NCBI GenBank assembly: GCA_023512835.1
Contig: CM042085.1
Location: 44,936,189-45,000,188, forward strand
Direction of reading: 5' to 3'
Length of the DNA: 64,000 nucleotides
DNA from: Taxillus chinensis
Lineage: Eukaryota > Streptophyta > Magnoliopsida > Santalales > Loranthaceae
In this document: positions 55,950 through 64,000 of the stretch, one piece after another
Layout: each line of letters starts with the position of its first letter
Position numbering within the stretch: position 1 is the first letter of the stretch
The notes under the pieces: generated by a model
Seen by the model: only the letters and a program-made list of their open reading frames with translations
What the model was told of the DNA's origin: nothing
The model's database searches: none
Translations under genes and position numbers: made by a program

Positions 55950-57163
55950 ATTACATTAGAAACATTGCCCGAGTGCTCGGCAAGGGATTAGTGCCAACAT
56001 TAGAGGTACTAGTCATTTTGGAAAACTCCAGCCATCCAACATCTCTTAAATGCTTAACTTTCCTTTTCAAAGCAATGCATTTCTCTATATCATGCCCAAT
56101 ACCATCACCATGATATGCACAATGAGCATCAGATTTATACCACTCGGGGTATGGAGGACTCAGCTCTTTTAGTAGTAAAGGACTAACGAGTCTTGCTGCC
56201 AATAATTGGGTATATGCTTCTGTGTATGTCACAGGAATTGGATCAAACTTTTGTTTTTTCAAATTCTGATTCTACCGTGGCTGCTTTGACTACTCCAGTT
56301 GGGATTGATTATTCAAATAAAAATGCCCTCCTTGAGGTTGGTATTGTGGGAATTGAGGATTTGGAGCTTGTGCCACATAGGATACTGCTGATGGCCCTCC
56401 ATAAAATCCAAGCATGCTGAATTGTGGGGGTTATTGTGACCTAGAGTCATTATAATCGGTCTTGGGTTGACATTTTGCATGTGACTCCCTTTCTTTTTTC
56501 CGATTGGAGGATTGGGAAGGCTTTCTAGGAGCCTCGATCTTGTTTCCGCCAAGCTTTCCTTCTTTGATGCCACCTTTAATTCGTTCCCCTAAGGCAACAA
56601 GGTCTGCAAAGCTGCTTGAGACATTACCAATTAATTTCTTGTAATAAACCTCCTTCATAGTGTTGATAAAGAGGGTGGTAAGTTCTTGTTCGGTGAGTGG
56701 TGGTTTTACATCCATGGCTGCCTCCCACCACCATCTAGTGTAGGCTTTGAAGCTTTCATTGCTTCCCTTCTCGAATGCTTGTAGTGTTAACCGATCTAGA
56801 GCTAGTTTGGTAACATACTTATATTAGGCTAAGAAAGTTGTAGCAAGCTTATTCCAAAACTTGATGCATCTACCCTTCAGTTGGATGTACCACCTAAGTC
56901 GTCCACTAATGAAGATTTCTTGAAAACAGTGCGTTAAGAGCTTGTTATTGTTTATATGAGCTGCCATTTTGTGGTAGTGCATGGTAAGATGTGTTCTTGG
57001 ATACTATGTACCATTGAACTTCTCAAAGTTAAGTACCTTGAATTTGGGTGGTAGTATTATCCCAGGTACCAAGCATAAGTCATGAGGATTGGTTCCTCCA
57101 TAAGCCTTTATCCCCTCCACGGCCTTCAGTTGAGCTTTAATGGACTTCCAATTTGGTGGGTTG
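55950..57163 (-). pseudogene. Tat-G gag, central part
   Basis: Sense order: NWKSIKAQLKAVEGIKAYGG, FEKFNGT, MDVKPPLTEQELTTLFINTM, KLIGNVSSSFADLVALGERI, then CAYHGDGIGHDIEKC. At least four in-frame stops (after FNGT, after TTFLA, and two in the Gln/Ser-rich linker) and several frame changes. The protein is close to Tat-A gag but distinct. It is bounded by SIRE-H on one side and Athila-F on the other. Confidence 0.88.
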
Positions 57164-58662
57164 TGACAGACAAGATTTTTAGCCTCTCTAAAAGAGCTAG
57201 CTAATGTCGTTAAATCCCTCTTCAAAATAATAAATTCCCTAAGTTTGCACTAAAAGAATAGCAGCAAGAAAGGGGTCGAACCCACAGGGATTAACCTAGT
57301 TCTCTAGTTCTCAAATCAAATCACCCAATTACTCTTGTTCTATAAAATGTCTTGGCAAAAAGTTTTCTTTTTTAAACTAAAGATCTAATTTTTATGTGGT
57401 TTTCTGAATAAACAAAGAAAGTAAACTGATTTTAGGATTAAGATTCAAGGATTAAAAGCATCTAGGGTCACAATTTCACCTCCATATGTTATCTTTACTG
57501 GTTCATGGTATTAGGGTTGTCTGATTGAAAACATGCTAAACATAAGCCAAGGACAACAAATGGTCATTGAGGTCCTTTTAAGAGTTGTATGCCAGAATGG
57601 TCATCTAAACACACAAACATGCAAAGCCAATAAATCATACTTGCAAAAGGATAATGATCACACCAATCACAAATAAGTTATGAATCTCAATCCGCCCCAG
57701 ACTAGGACTAAGAATACCAAGGTGTACATCCAAAGATAGAAATTAAGAACAGATTCATAAAACATGCAAAACTCAATCATCCAAACCCAATATTCATAAA
57801 CACAGCAAAGCAACAAGGGGGCTACATTGCTCCCCTAGATTAAAAGACTACTCACGCATGATTACAAGCAAACACATAGCAGAAAAGCTCAACATCTTCT
57901 TCTTGATCACGCGCACAGCAAAGCTTCAAATCTAGGCTCCAAAATCCGCGACGGCCGGCTGCGACGGCCGCTCTCCTAGGTCAAGGAGCACCTCCAAGTC
58001 GTGGAGCCTCTCTCTCTCTCTAAAACGTGTAAGGGGGTTAGGCATGGATAGCAGAGGGCGTGGATGCTGTATTTATAGAGGTTGGATGGGCCTTGAGGTG
58101 TGTAACCTAGCCCATCTATCAAAACGATGTAGTTTTGATAAGTAACACTCGAAACATTAAAAACTCTATCTTCCATCCACAATTTGGACTTGGGCCTTCA
58201 GGAACAAATGATCAGCATGGAAAAACGATTGGATCGGTCCAAAAATATCTCTCGCACGCCAATTTGCACGTGATATGGTGAATTCACGTGCACCTCCAAT
58301 TCAGCTCAAACTTCTCCCCAAGCTTCCTTGCATCCTGTAGAGGCCTGAGAGGCAAAAATAGGCTTGCACGTGAAATGGGTGAATTCACGTTCAGCTCCAA
58401 ATGCTCTGAAATTTCTGTGGTAGGTAGATGACATCATTCTAAGAAACTTTTGTTCTTGCATGCAAATTGTTTGAGGCCATCTACTATGTCAAAAGTGAGG
58501 TACAAAATCTGCCAAAACAGCTTAAAAACGCATGTATTTGCAACTAGCATCTTCCTAGGGGTTAGAGCAAATATATATGATATATGAAGCAATAAGGCTC
58601 TAATCATGCTCTTAAACATCCTAAATAAACACTAGAATAACGGCATAAAATACACGTTATCA
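57164..58662 (-). repeat. Athila-F 3' LTR (left)
   Basis: Plus-strand ends TGACAGACAAGATTT and TACACGTTATCA. It differs from 62157-63641 by few changes, for example a small insertion CGGCCGGCTGCGACGG near 57951. Confidence 0.95.
58070..58077 (-). promoter_or_regulatory. TATA box of Athila-F 3' LTR
   Basis: TATAAATA on the minus strand (context CCTCTATAAATACAGC). The right LTR has the same at 63050-63057. Confidence 0.65.
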
Positions 58663-58677
58663 AATACACCACACTTG
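58663..58677 (-). promoter_or_regulatory. PPT region of Athila-F
   Basis: Sense TTCAAGTGTGGTGTATT just before TGATAACGTG. Athila elements have CAAGTGTGGGGG-type tracts at this place; here pyrimidines interrupt it. Confidence 0.6.
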
Positions 58678-60161
58678 AACCATTGCTTGTCCTCAAGCAA
58701 AAACATACAAGCATGCAAAAATAAAATAAACACACAGTCAAACGGAAGAAAATAAAATAACAATCAAGGAGAATCATGGTTTCCTAAGCATGCAACTCTA
58801 TCATGATGAAATGGGAATTTAAGCATCAAAATGAGTCATAACTTAGTTCATTCATGTCCATATCCCTAAGTCCAACAACCATGCAATATCTCCACTTAAA
58901 TTTCAGATATGGGCAAGCAATCCATGATAAAATAGCACCTAGTTTCCCTTTAAGTTCTTACCAAGGATAAGCAGCCTCACTCAAATATAATAATTCTCAA
59001 GCCCAATACCTATCAATGAACAATGGATAGAAAAACTCTATCTCTACACTCGCCATCAGCTATTGATTAAGTACTTGCCAAGCAATCATTAGAGTTCCCT
59101 ATTGTGCTCATCAAAGAAAACACACTCTCTATTCTACTTTATTTGAACTCACACTCTAGTCTAAACTCAATAAACTCACACTCTATTCTAATAACTGATA
59201 AAACAAAACCATGAGCTAAAGAATTAAGCTCAACACTCTCAAATAAACAAAACTGAGCCAATGTGGCTTCAAATCTAAACAATCACACATAAACATCAAG
59301 CTATTGTGGCTTTTATTCTGATTTTTTTTCTTTTCTTTTCTTTTTTTTAAGTAATAACCTTACAAGGTTGCATTTTATGCTCTCCCTTGATGGATTATTC
59401 ACTCTTTTTTTTTACTCACATAACACATAAATAAGACTGAATTTCTCTAATGCATACCCCTTTTCAAAATGTGATGGGCTTTTTCCACAATGTGCATCAC
59501 AGCCTTTTCCAATAATATCACACAATAAAGAAAAGAATGCAAAGACAGTCACAATGACTTAGAGGTCTTGCATCCTAACTAAACACCAAACACTGAGCAC
59601 TAACAAGTAATCACATGCTTACTTGACTCCTACCATTAAATAACCAATGTTGAATGCAAGAAGAGTAGCAAATCAAACTATTACCCAAAAACCATGAATG
59701 TCACTCAAGGGCTAAAAAGAAGCTGTTCTCATTTTTCATTTCTTTTTCACTCAACTTTAAGGGTTACTTAGGTCTATCATAGCATTTCATGCTCAGCTAA
59801 TATTCAAAACTCAGCTCCAAAAACATGGTGATATCATTCATAAGATAAAGACACGATTAAACCAATTCAGAGCACATTTTAACTACTTTAACACCCTTAT
59901 CACAACATGATACTAATGTGGCATAAAAATTAAATTTTAAACCAAAATTGCATACTTAATATCCATGCCTCCACAAGCAAATCATTCAAGCAAACAACTC
60001 AAACAATCATGCAACTAAAAACACATTTTTTTTTGTTTTTTTTTTTAAATAAAACATGCAATCACAACATAAAAGACAAGCAAGTGGCTCAAGTCACTCC
60101 CATACACCACAGTTAAAATATGCTATGTCCTCATGGCATAAAATAGGGAGTAGGAAAATAC
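58678..60161 (-). other. Athila-F 3' untranslated region
   Basis: 1.5 kb, A/T-rich, dense stops in all frames, homopolymer runs near 59320-59350, 59410 and 60025-60050. I see no gene in it. Confidence 0.65.
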
Positions 60162-60342
60162 TTACCCTTGGTTTGGCACACTGTAATAGTAGATGACATT
60201 GGCCACCATTCGTCGTACCTGAGCCACAAAATCAACCGACGTCTCGCCGCGCACTTCCCAAGTTTCTCTCCCTTGCAGAATAGCCATCATGTAGTAGCAA
60301 GCAAAGATCCCACAGCTGAATTGACCCAATAATTTGCTCATC
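60162..60342 (-). pseudogene. Ulp1-like C-terminal exon in Athila-F
   Basis: A 59-codon frame from ATG 60341 to TAA 60162 contains QFSCGIFACYYMMAILQG, which has the form of the catalytic-Cys segment of Ulp1/C48 SUMO proteases (usual DCGVFVCKYM). The rest (VDFVAQVRRMVANVIYYYS) would suit the last helix. Directly upstream is an acceptor-like TTAACTAACCATTTGCAG, with a branch-like CTAAC and a pyrimidine stretch, so it may be a 3' exon. The His and Asp of the protease are not present. Homology is by eye; the Asp before Cys is changed to Ser. Confidence 0.35.
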
Positions 60343-60488
60343 CTGCAAATGGTTAGTTAAGAAAGAAGCAAAGTCTCCTGCACAATGGTTAGCTTGCAAA
60401 CAATTTATTGAATAAAATAAATAAAAGAAAATAACATAAAATAAAACACAACAATAAACATTGGGTTGCCTCCCAACCAGCGCTTTAT
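60343..60488 (-). other. Spacer with Athila-type GGTTGGGAGGCAACCCAA motif
   Basis: Sense GCGCTGGTTGGGAGGCAACC follows the ORF stop by a few bases. This hairpin-like motif (GGTTG...CAACC) is commonly seen downstream of Athila ORFs. The remainder is A/T-rich. Confidence 0.6.
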
Positions 60489-61942
60489 TTAAGGTCTGTA
60501 GCTAGACCTTGTCATACTAAACTCAACCAATGTATGAAAGGCTTTCATCCTTGCATTGTAAACCTCAGCAATCTCATAGACCATAGCAATCGGATGAATG
60601 AACCATTGTGGGAGCCACTTGAACTCCCGATTCAATTGTTGATAGGGAGACACCTCCACAAACTTATGGTTCTCCTTCCTCTCATTCGAACGAGGTGGTA
60701 ACACAAATTCAACATACTCCACAATTGGAGTAGTCATGATGCACGCATGGTTACCTCCCTTGTCAAGCACTTCCTTCTCTTGTATAAGGGAAGATGATTC
60801 CAAAGCAAACATAGTAGTGGTGGGCTCATGTAGCTTGTCTTCATAAAGAGTACCTTGGTTTGATGTGCCTTCAGATATGAGAATTATAGCATCATCATCC
60901 AAGATTTGTTGCTGCATCCTTGGATTGTCATTTATTGGTTTCTCATGTTCTTCTAACACCCCAGAACAATTCAAGTCTTCCTCTTCTTCTTGGATAGAAA
61001 AATTGTCCTCATAAGCTCCAACCATGGGAAGAGTTGAAGTGGATACATCGCATGGGCTATTAAATTGTGGTGGAGGGACCACCTCATCATAATGAAACAT
61101 TGCCCTTTTATCCACCTCTTGTTCTATAGCAGCATTAATGGTTTGACCATCTAGAATGCGAGCTTCATCTTCAGAATCATTATTAGCAGAAAACTCCCAT
61201 TCTTGTGAGGCAGACCTGAAAGATTGATTCATGGAAGTTGGGGTGATGGCTTTGCAATTCTCTTCAGTGTTTATCTCTATGTCATCAGCAAAGGAGTGAG
61301 ATGAGACTCCAGTATTTACATTTTGAGCCATACTCATCAATAATTGCTCCATATTTTTTATGGTAGTCTCCATACGTCCTAGCCTTTCATTCAAATCCTC
61401 TACCTCTCTTCTGGTTTCTTCATCTTCAACTTGGGGCTGCCACTCTTGTTGTTGATATGGACAATAATTGCCATAGAGTGGGCCTTCATAGTAAGCTTCA
61501 TCTTGATATTGCCCAACCCATCTATTCCCAGAATATCCATTGAAGAAACCATTAAACTCCTCAGGTGGTGGCTCTTGTGGATAGTAGTCACCCTGGAGTT
61601 GGGTGCAAGTTGGCCATACTTCTCTACCATCTCCATTAATACTCCCACCATAACAAGGAGGCTCCTGGTATGAATAATCGCTTGTGGGAGAATCATAGAC
61701 AGGCAATCCCAAGCACTATATGAAAATTGATCTGTCGCATGGCCTGGAACATAAACATGTTGGTCCGCCATCATTGAATTCTCCTCATCTCTCCCTTGGT
61801 TTTCCCACAAATATTTGTTGCCTTGGATCATCCTTTCCAAACATTCTTCCATGGTTAGCTCCTCCTCATCTCCAAACTGTCTATCCATTGGAGTGCTGTT
61901 CAGGTTCTGGATTAAAGGACACAAGTTCCCCTCATCGCACAC
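60489..61942 (-). pseudogene. Acidic ORF of Athila-F, one frameshift, function unknown
   Basis: ATG 61942 opens MCDEGNLCPLIQNLN...LTMEECLERMIQGNK. Near 61712-61725 the meaningful frame changes to GLPVYDSPTSDYSYQEP and runs 407 codons to 60489. Parts: Tyr/Gly/Pro-rich region (FNGFFNGYSGNRWVGQYQDE), coiled coil (REVEDLNERLGRMETTIKNM), a long Glu/Asp-rich middle (NFSIQEEEEDLNC), and a C-terminus with LNREFKWLPQWFIHPIAM. The coiled coil after an aromatic region recalls the C-terminal part of Athila Gag, but there is no knuckle and no protease. Upstream is an acceptor-like TTGTTGTTTTACAG at about 61980. I do not recognise a family. Confidence 0.6.
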
Positions 61943-62136
61943 ACAACTAGCAATACCTCAAACACTTGGTGTATGTTCCTGTAAAACAACAAGAACACAC
62001 CCAGAGACTCCGAACAATGCAAAATAAACAAATAAAGAACACAAAATAACAGAAAATAAAAGACAAAATAAATCACCAAGATCGAATTCAAACAATTTCA
62101 CTCAATGTTGATTTTAAAAACTAGTTAACCGTTGAA
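61943..62136 (-). other. Athila-F leader
   Basis: A-rich untranslated sequence between primer site and ORF. Confidence 0.6.
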
Positions 62137-62153
62137 TCCCCGCAACGGCGCCA
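62137..62153 (-). promoter_or_regulatory. tRNA-Asp-type primer-binding site of Athila-F
   Basis: Sense TGGCGCCGTTGCGGGGA; the Athila form is TGGCGCCGTTGCCGGGGA, so one C is missing. Three bases separate it from the 5' LTR. Confidence 0.85.
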
Positions 62154-63049
62154 ATTTGACAGGACAAGATTTTTAGCCTCTCTAAAAGAGCTAGCTAATG
62201 TCGTTAAATCCCTCTTCAAAATAATAAATTCCCTAAGTTTGCACTAAAAGAATAGCAGCAAGAAAGGGGTCGAACCCACAGGGATTAACCTAGTTCTCTA
62301 GTTCTCAAATCAAATCACCCAATTACTCTTGTTCTATAAAATGTCTTGGCAAAAAGTTTTCTTTTTTTAAACTAAAGATCTAATTTTTATGTGGTTTTTT
62401 GAATAAACAAAGAAAGTAAACCGATTTTAGGATTAAGATTCAAGGATTAAAAGCATCTAGGGTCACAATTTCACCTCCCTATGTTATCTTTACTGGTTCA
62501 TGGTATTAGGGTTGTCTGATTGAAAACATGTTAAACATAAGCCAAGGACAACAAATGGTCATTGAGGTCCTTTTAAGAGTTGTATGCCAGAATGGTCATC
62601 TAAACACACAAACATGCAAAGCCAATAAATCATACTTGCAAAAGGATAATGATCACACCAATCACAAATAAGTTATGAATCTCAATCCGCCCCAGACTAG
62701 GACTAAGAATACCAAGGTGTACATCCAAAGATAGAAATTAAGAACAGATTCATAAAACATGCAAAACTCAATCATCCAAACCCAATATTCATAAACACAG
62801 CAAAGCAACAAGGGGGCTACATTGCTCCCCTAGATTAAAAGACTACTCACGCATGATTACAAGCAAACACATAGCAGAAAAGCTCAACATCTTCTTCTTG
62901 ATCACGCGCACAGCAAAGCTTCAAATCCAGGCTCCAAAATCCGCGATGGCTGCTCTCCTAGGTCAAGGAGCACCTCCAAGTCGTGGAGCCTCTCTCTCTC
63001 TAAAACGTGTAAGGGGGTTAGGCATGGATAGCAGAGGGCGTGGATGCTG

Positions 63050-63057
63050 TATTTATA
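63050..63057 (-). promoter_or_regulatory. TATA box of Athila-F 5' LTR
   Basis: TATAAATA on the minus strand; its ACGT palindrome lies about 40 bases upstream in sense. Confidence 0.65.
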
Positions 63058-63097
63058 GAGGTTGGATGGGCCTTGAGGTGTGTAACCTAGCCCATCT

Positions 63098-63119
63098 ATC
63101 AAAACGACGTAGTTTTGAT
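63098..63119 (-). promoter_or_regulatory. ACGT-centred palindrome upstream of TATA
   Basis: Arms ATCAAAAC and GTTTTGAT around GACGTA. The left LTR has GATGTA at the centre (58118-58139). It resembles AAAACGACGTCGTTTT at 16234 and the TATCAAAACTACGTC repeats of LTR-E. Confidence 0.7.
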
Positions 63120-63646
63120 AAGTAACACTCGAAACATTAAAAACTCTATCTTCCATCCACAATTTGGACTTGGGCCTTCAGGAACAAATGATCAGCATGG
63201 AAAAACGATTGGATCGGTCCAAAAATATCTCTGCACGCCAATTTGCACGTGATATGGTGAATTCACGTGCACCTCCAATTCAGCTCAAACTTCTCCCCAA
63301 GCTTCCTTGCATCCTGTAGAGGCCTGAGAGGCAAAAATAGGCTTGCACGTGAAATGGGTGAATTCACGTTCAGCTCCAAATGCTCTGAAATTTCTGTGGT
63401 AGGTAGATGACATCATTCTAAGAAACTTTTGTTCTTGCACGCAAATTGTTTGAGGCCATCTACTATGTCAAAAGTGAGGTACAAAATCTGCCAAAACAGC
63501 TTAAAAACGCATGTATTTGCAACTAGCATCTTCCTAGGGGTTAGAGCAAATATATATGATATATGAAGCAATAAGGCTCTAATCATGCTCTTAAACATCC
63601 TAAATAAACACTAGAATAACGGCATAAAATACACGTTATCAGGTTG

Positions 63647-63915
63647 CGAGACTCTATAACTTCAGGTGGAGTAGGGGGATGATGAGATGACCCAGGAACC
63701 ATATTGACTAGAGCATAGGCTTATGAGGCAGGTGGAACCTGCTCTTATTCTTGATTAGAAGCCCTTATAGTTGGGTTAGCTTCCCTTTCAACCGTTAATT
63801 TGACAAACATATCCATCACTATCTTTAATTGAGCCTGCACTTGGACCATGTTCCCTCCAATCTCTTGTTGTGCTTACTCGAGACCAGTAAGCCTATTCTC
63901 GGTATGCTTTGCCAT
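63647..63915 (-). pseudogene. Tat-G gag N-terminus
   Basis: ATG 63915 opens MAKHTENRLTGLE, as in Tat-A (MAEHTEDRLTGLEQ). It continues EIGGNMVQVQAQLK, DMFVKLTVEREANP. At least three stops: after LTGLE, after SNQE and after VPPAS. It joins the gag part at 55950-57163 once Athila-F is discounted. Confidence 0.85.
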
Positions 63916-64000
63916 TAGAGGAGATGATTGATGACTGCGAGACCTCAAGTTGTATGAATGCCCAATCCTCACAAAAGGTCTGTTGTTCCCACGAAGGTTG
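63916..64000 (-). other. Tat-G leader, cut by the window edge
   Basis: It matches the sequence just upstream of the Tat-A gag start (GGGCATTCATACAACTTGAGG). ORF1 of Tat-G, if present, lies beyond the window. Confidence 0.7.

Larger units (their letters stand above)
57164..63641 (-). mobile_element. Athila-F: non-autonomous Athila-type element
   Basis: Exact GGTTG duplications flank it (57159-57163, 63642-63646). LTRs of 1499 and 1485 bases surround only 3.5 kb. It has a tRNA-Asp-type primer site and, next to the 3' LTR, the GAGGACAAGCAATGGTTCAA block typical of Athila. The sense LTR starts TGATAACGTG. No gag capsid, protease, RT or integrase is found, only an unfamiliar ORF and a small Ulp1-like exon. 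The two LTRs are nearly identical, so it is younger than its host Tat-G. Confidence 0.92.
62157..63641 (-). repeat. Athila-F 5' LTR (right)
   Basis: Plus-strand ends TGACAGGACAAGATT and TACACGTTATCA, next to the primer site. It includes an ACGT palindrome (63098-63119), a TATA box (63050-63057) and three CACGTG sites (63246, 63264, 63346). Confidence 0.95.

Overview
The window is plant nuclear heterochromatin built almost wholly of LTR retrotransposons. The lineages are all flowering-plant ones: SIRE-like Copia, and Tat/Ogre, Athila and Tekay chromovirus Gypsy, with priming sites for tRNA-iMet, tRNA-Asp and a tRNA-Arg type. A dicot is likely, but the species cannot be named. I found no host gene, tRNA, rRNA or CRISPR array. 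Elements are called by letter: Tat-A, LARD-B, Tekay-C, Tat-D, LTR-E, Athila-F, Tat-G, SIRE-H.

Left part (1-17.4 kb) is a patchwork. It holds the end of a Tat LTR (1-669) and the 3' end of a plus-strand SIRE-like Copia element (670-3707). Next is a broken minus-strand Copia pol (3708-6835) split by a solo SIRE LTR (4661-6065). Tat-D follows (6862-13343, minus), split by an Athila-type solo LTR (8445-10241). Then comes a Tekay-like LTR (LTR-E, 13344-17254) carrying a complete 1.2-kb TRIM (13865-15088) and another solo LTR (15701-16933).

The core (17.4-64 kb) is a nest five deep. The oldest host is Tat-G. SIRE-H (17770-55944) sits in Tat-G with TSD CTGTC. LARD-B (18824-54266) sits in SIRE-H with TSD GTCTA. 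Tat-A (27335-53941) sits in an LTR of LARD-B with TSD ATCCT. Tekay-C (33157-42913) sits in the pol of Tat-A with TSD GATAC. Athila-F (57164-63641, TSD GGTTG) entered Tat-G separately. Every one of these insertions keeps an exact 5-bp target duplication, so the order of events can be read directly.

Tat-A and Tekay-C have recognisable full gene sets: ORF1, gag-protease-G-patch, RT, RNase H plus a second RNase H, and integrase in Tat-A; gag, protease, RT, RNase H and integrase-chromodomain in Tekay-C. Both carry stops and frameshifts. LARD-B encodes nothing obvious but shares LTR ends and leader with Tekay-C, so it is probably a non-autonomous partner of that family. Athila-F carries no pol, only an unfamiliar acidic ORF and a small Ulp1-like exon. 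The most unusual general feature is that almost every LTR family here carries its own array of one short, often palindromic word, usually upstream of its TATA box.
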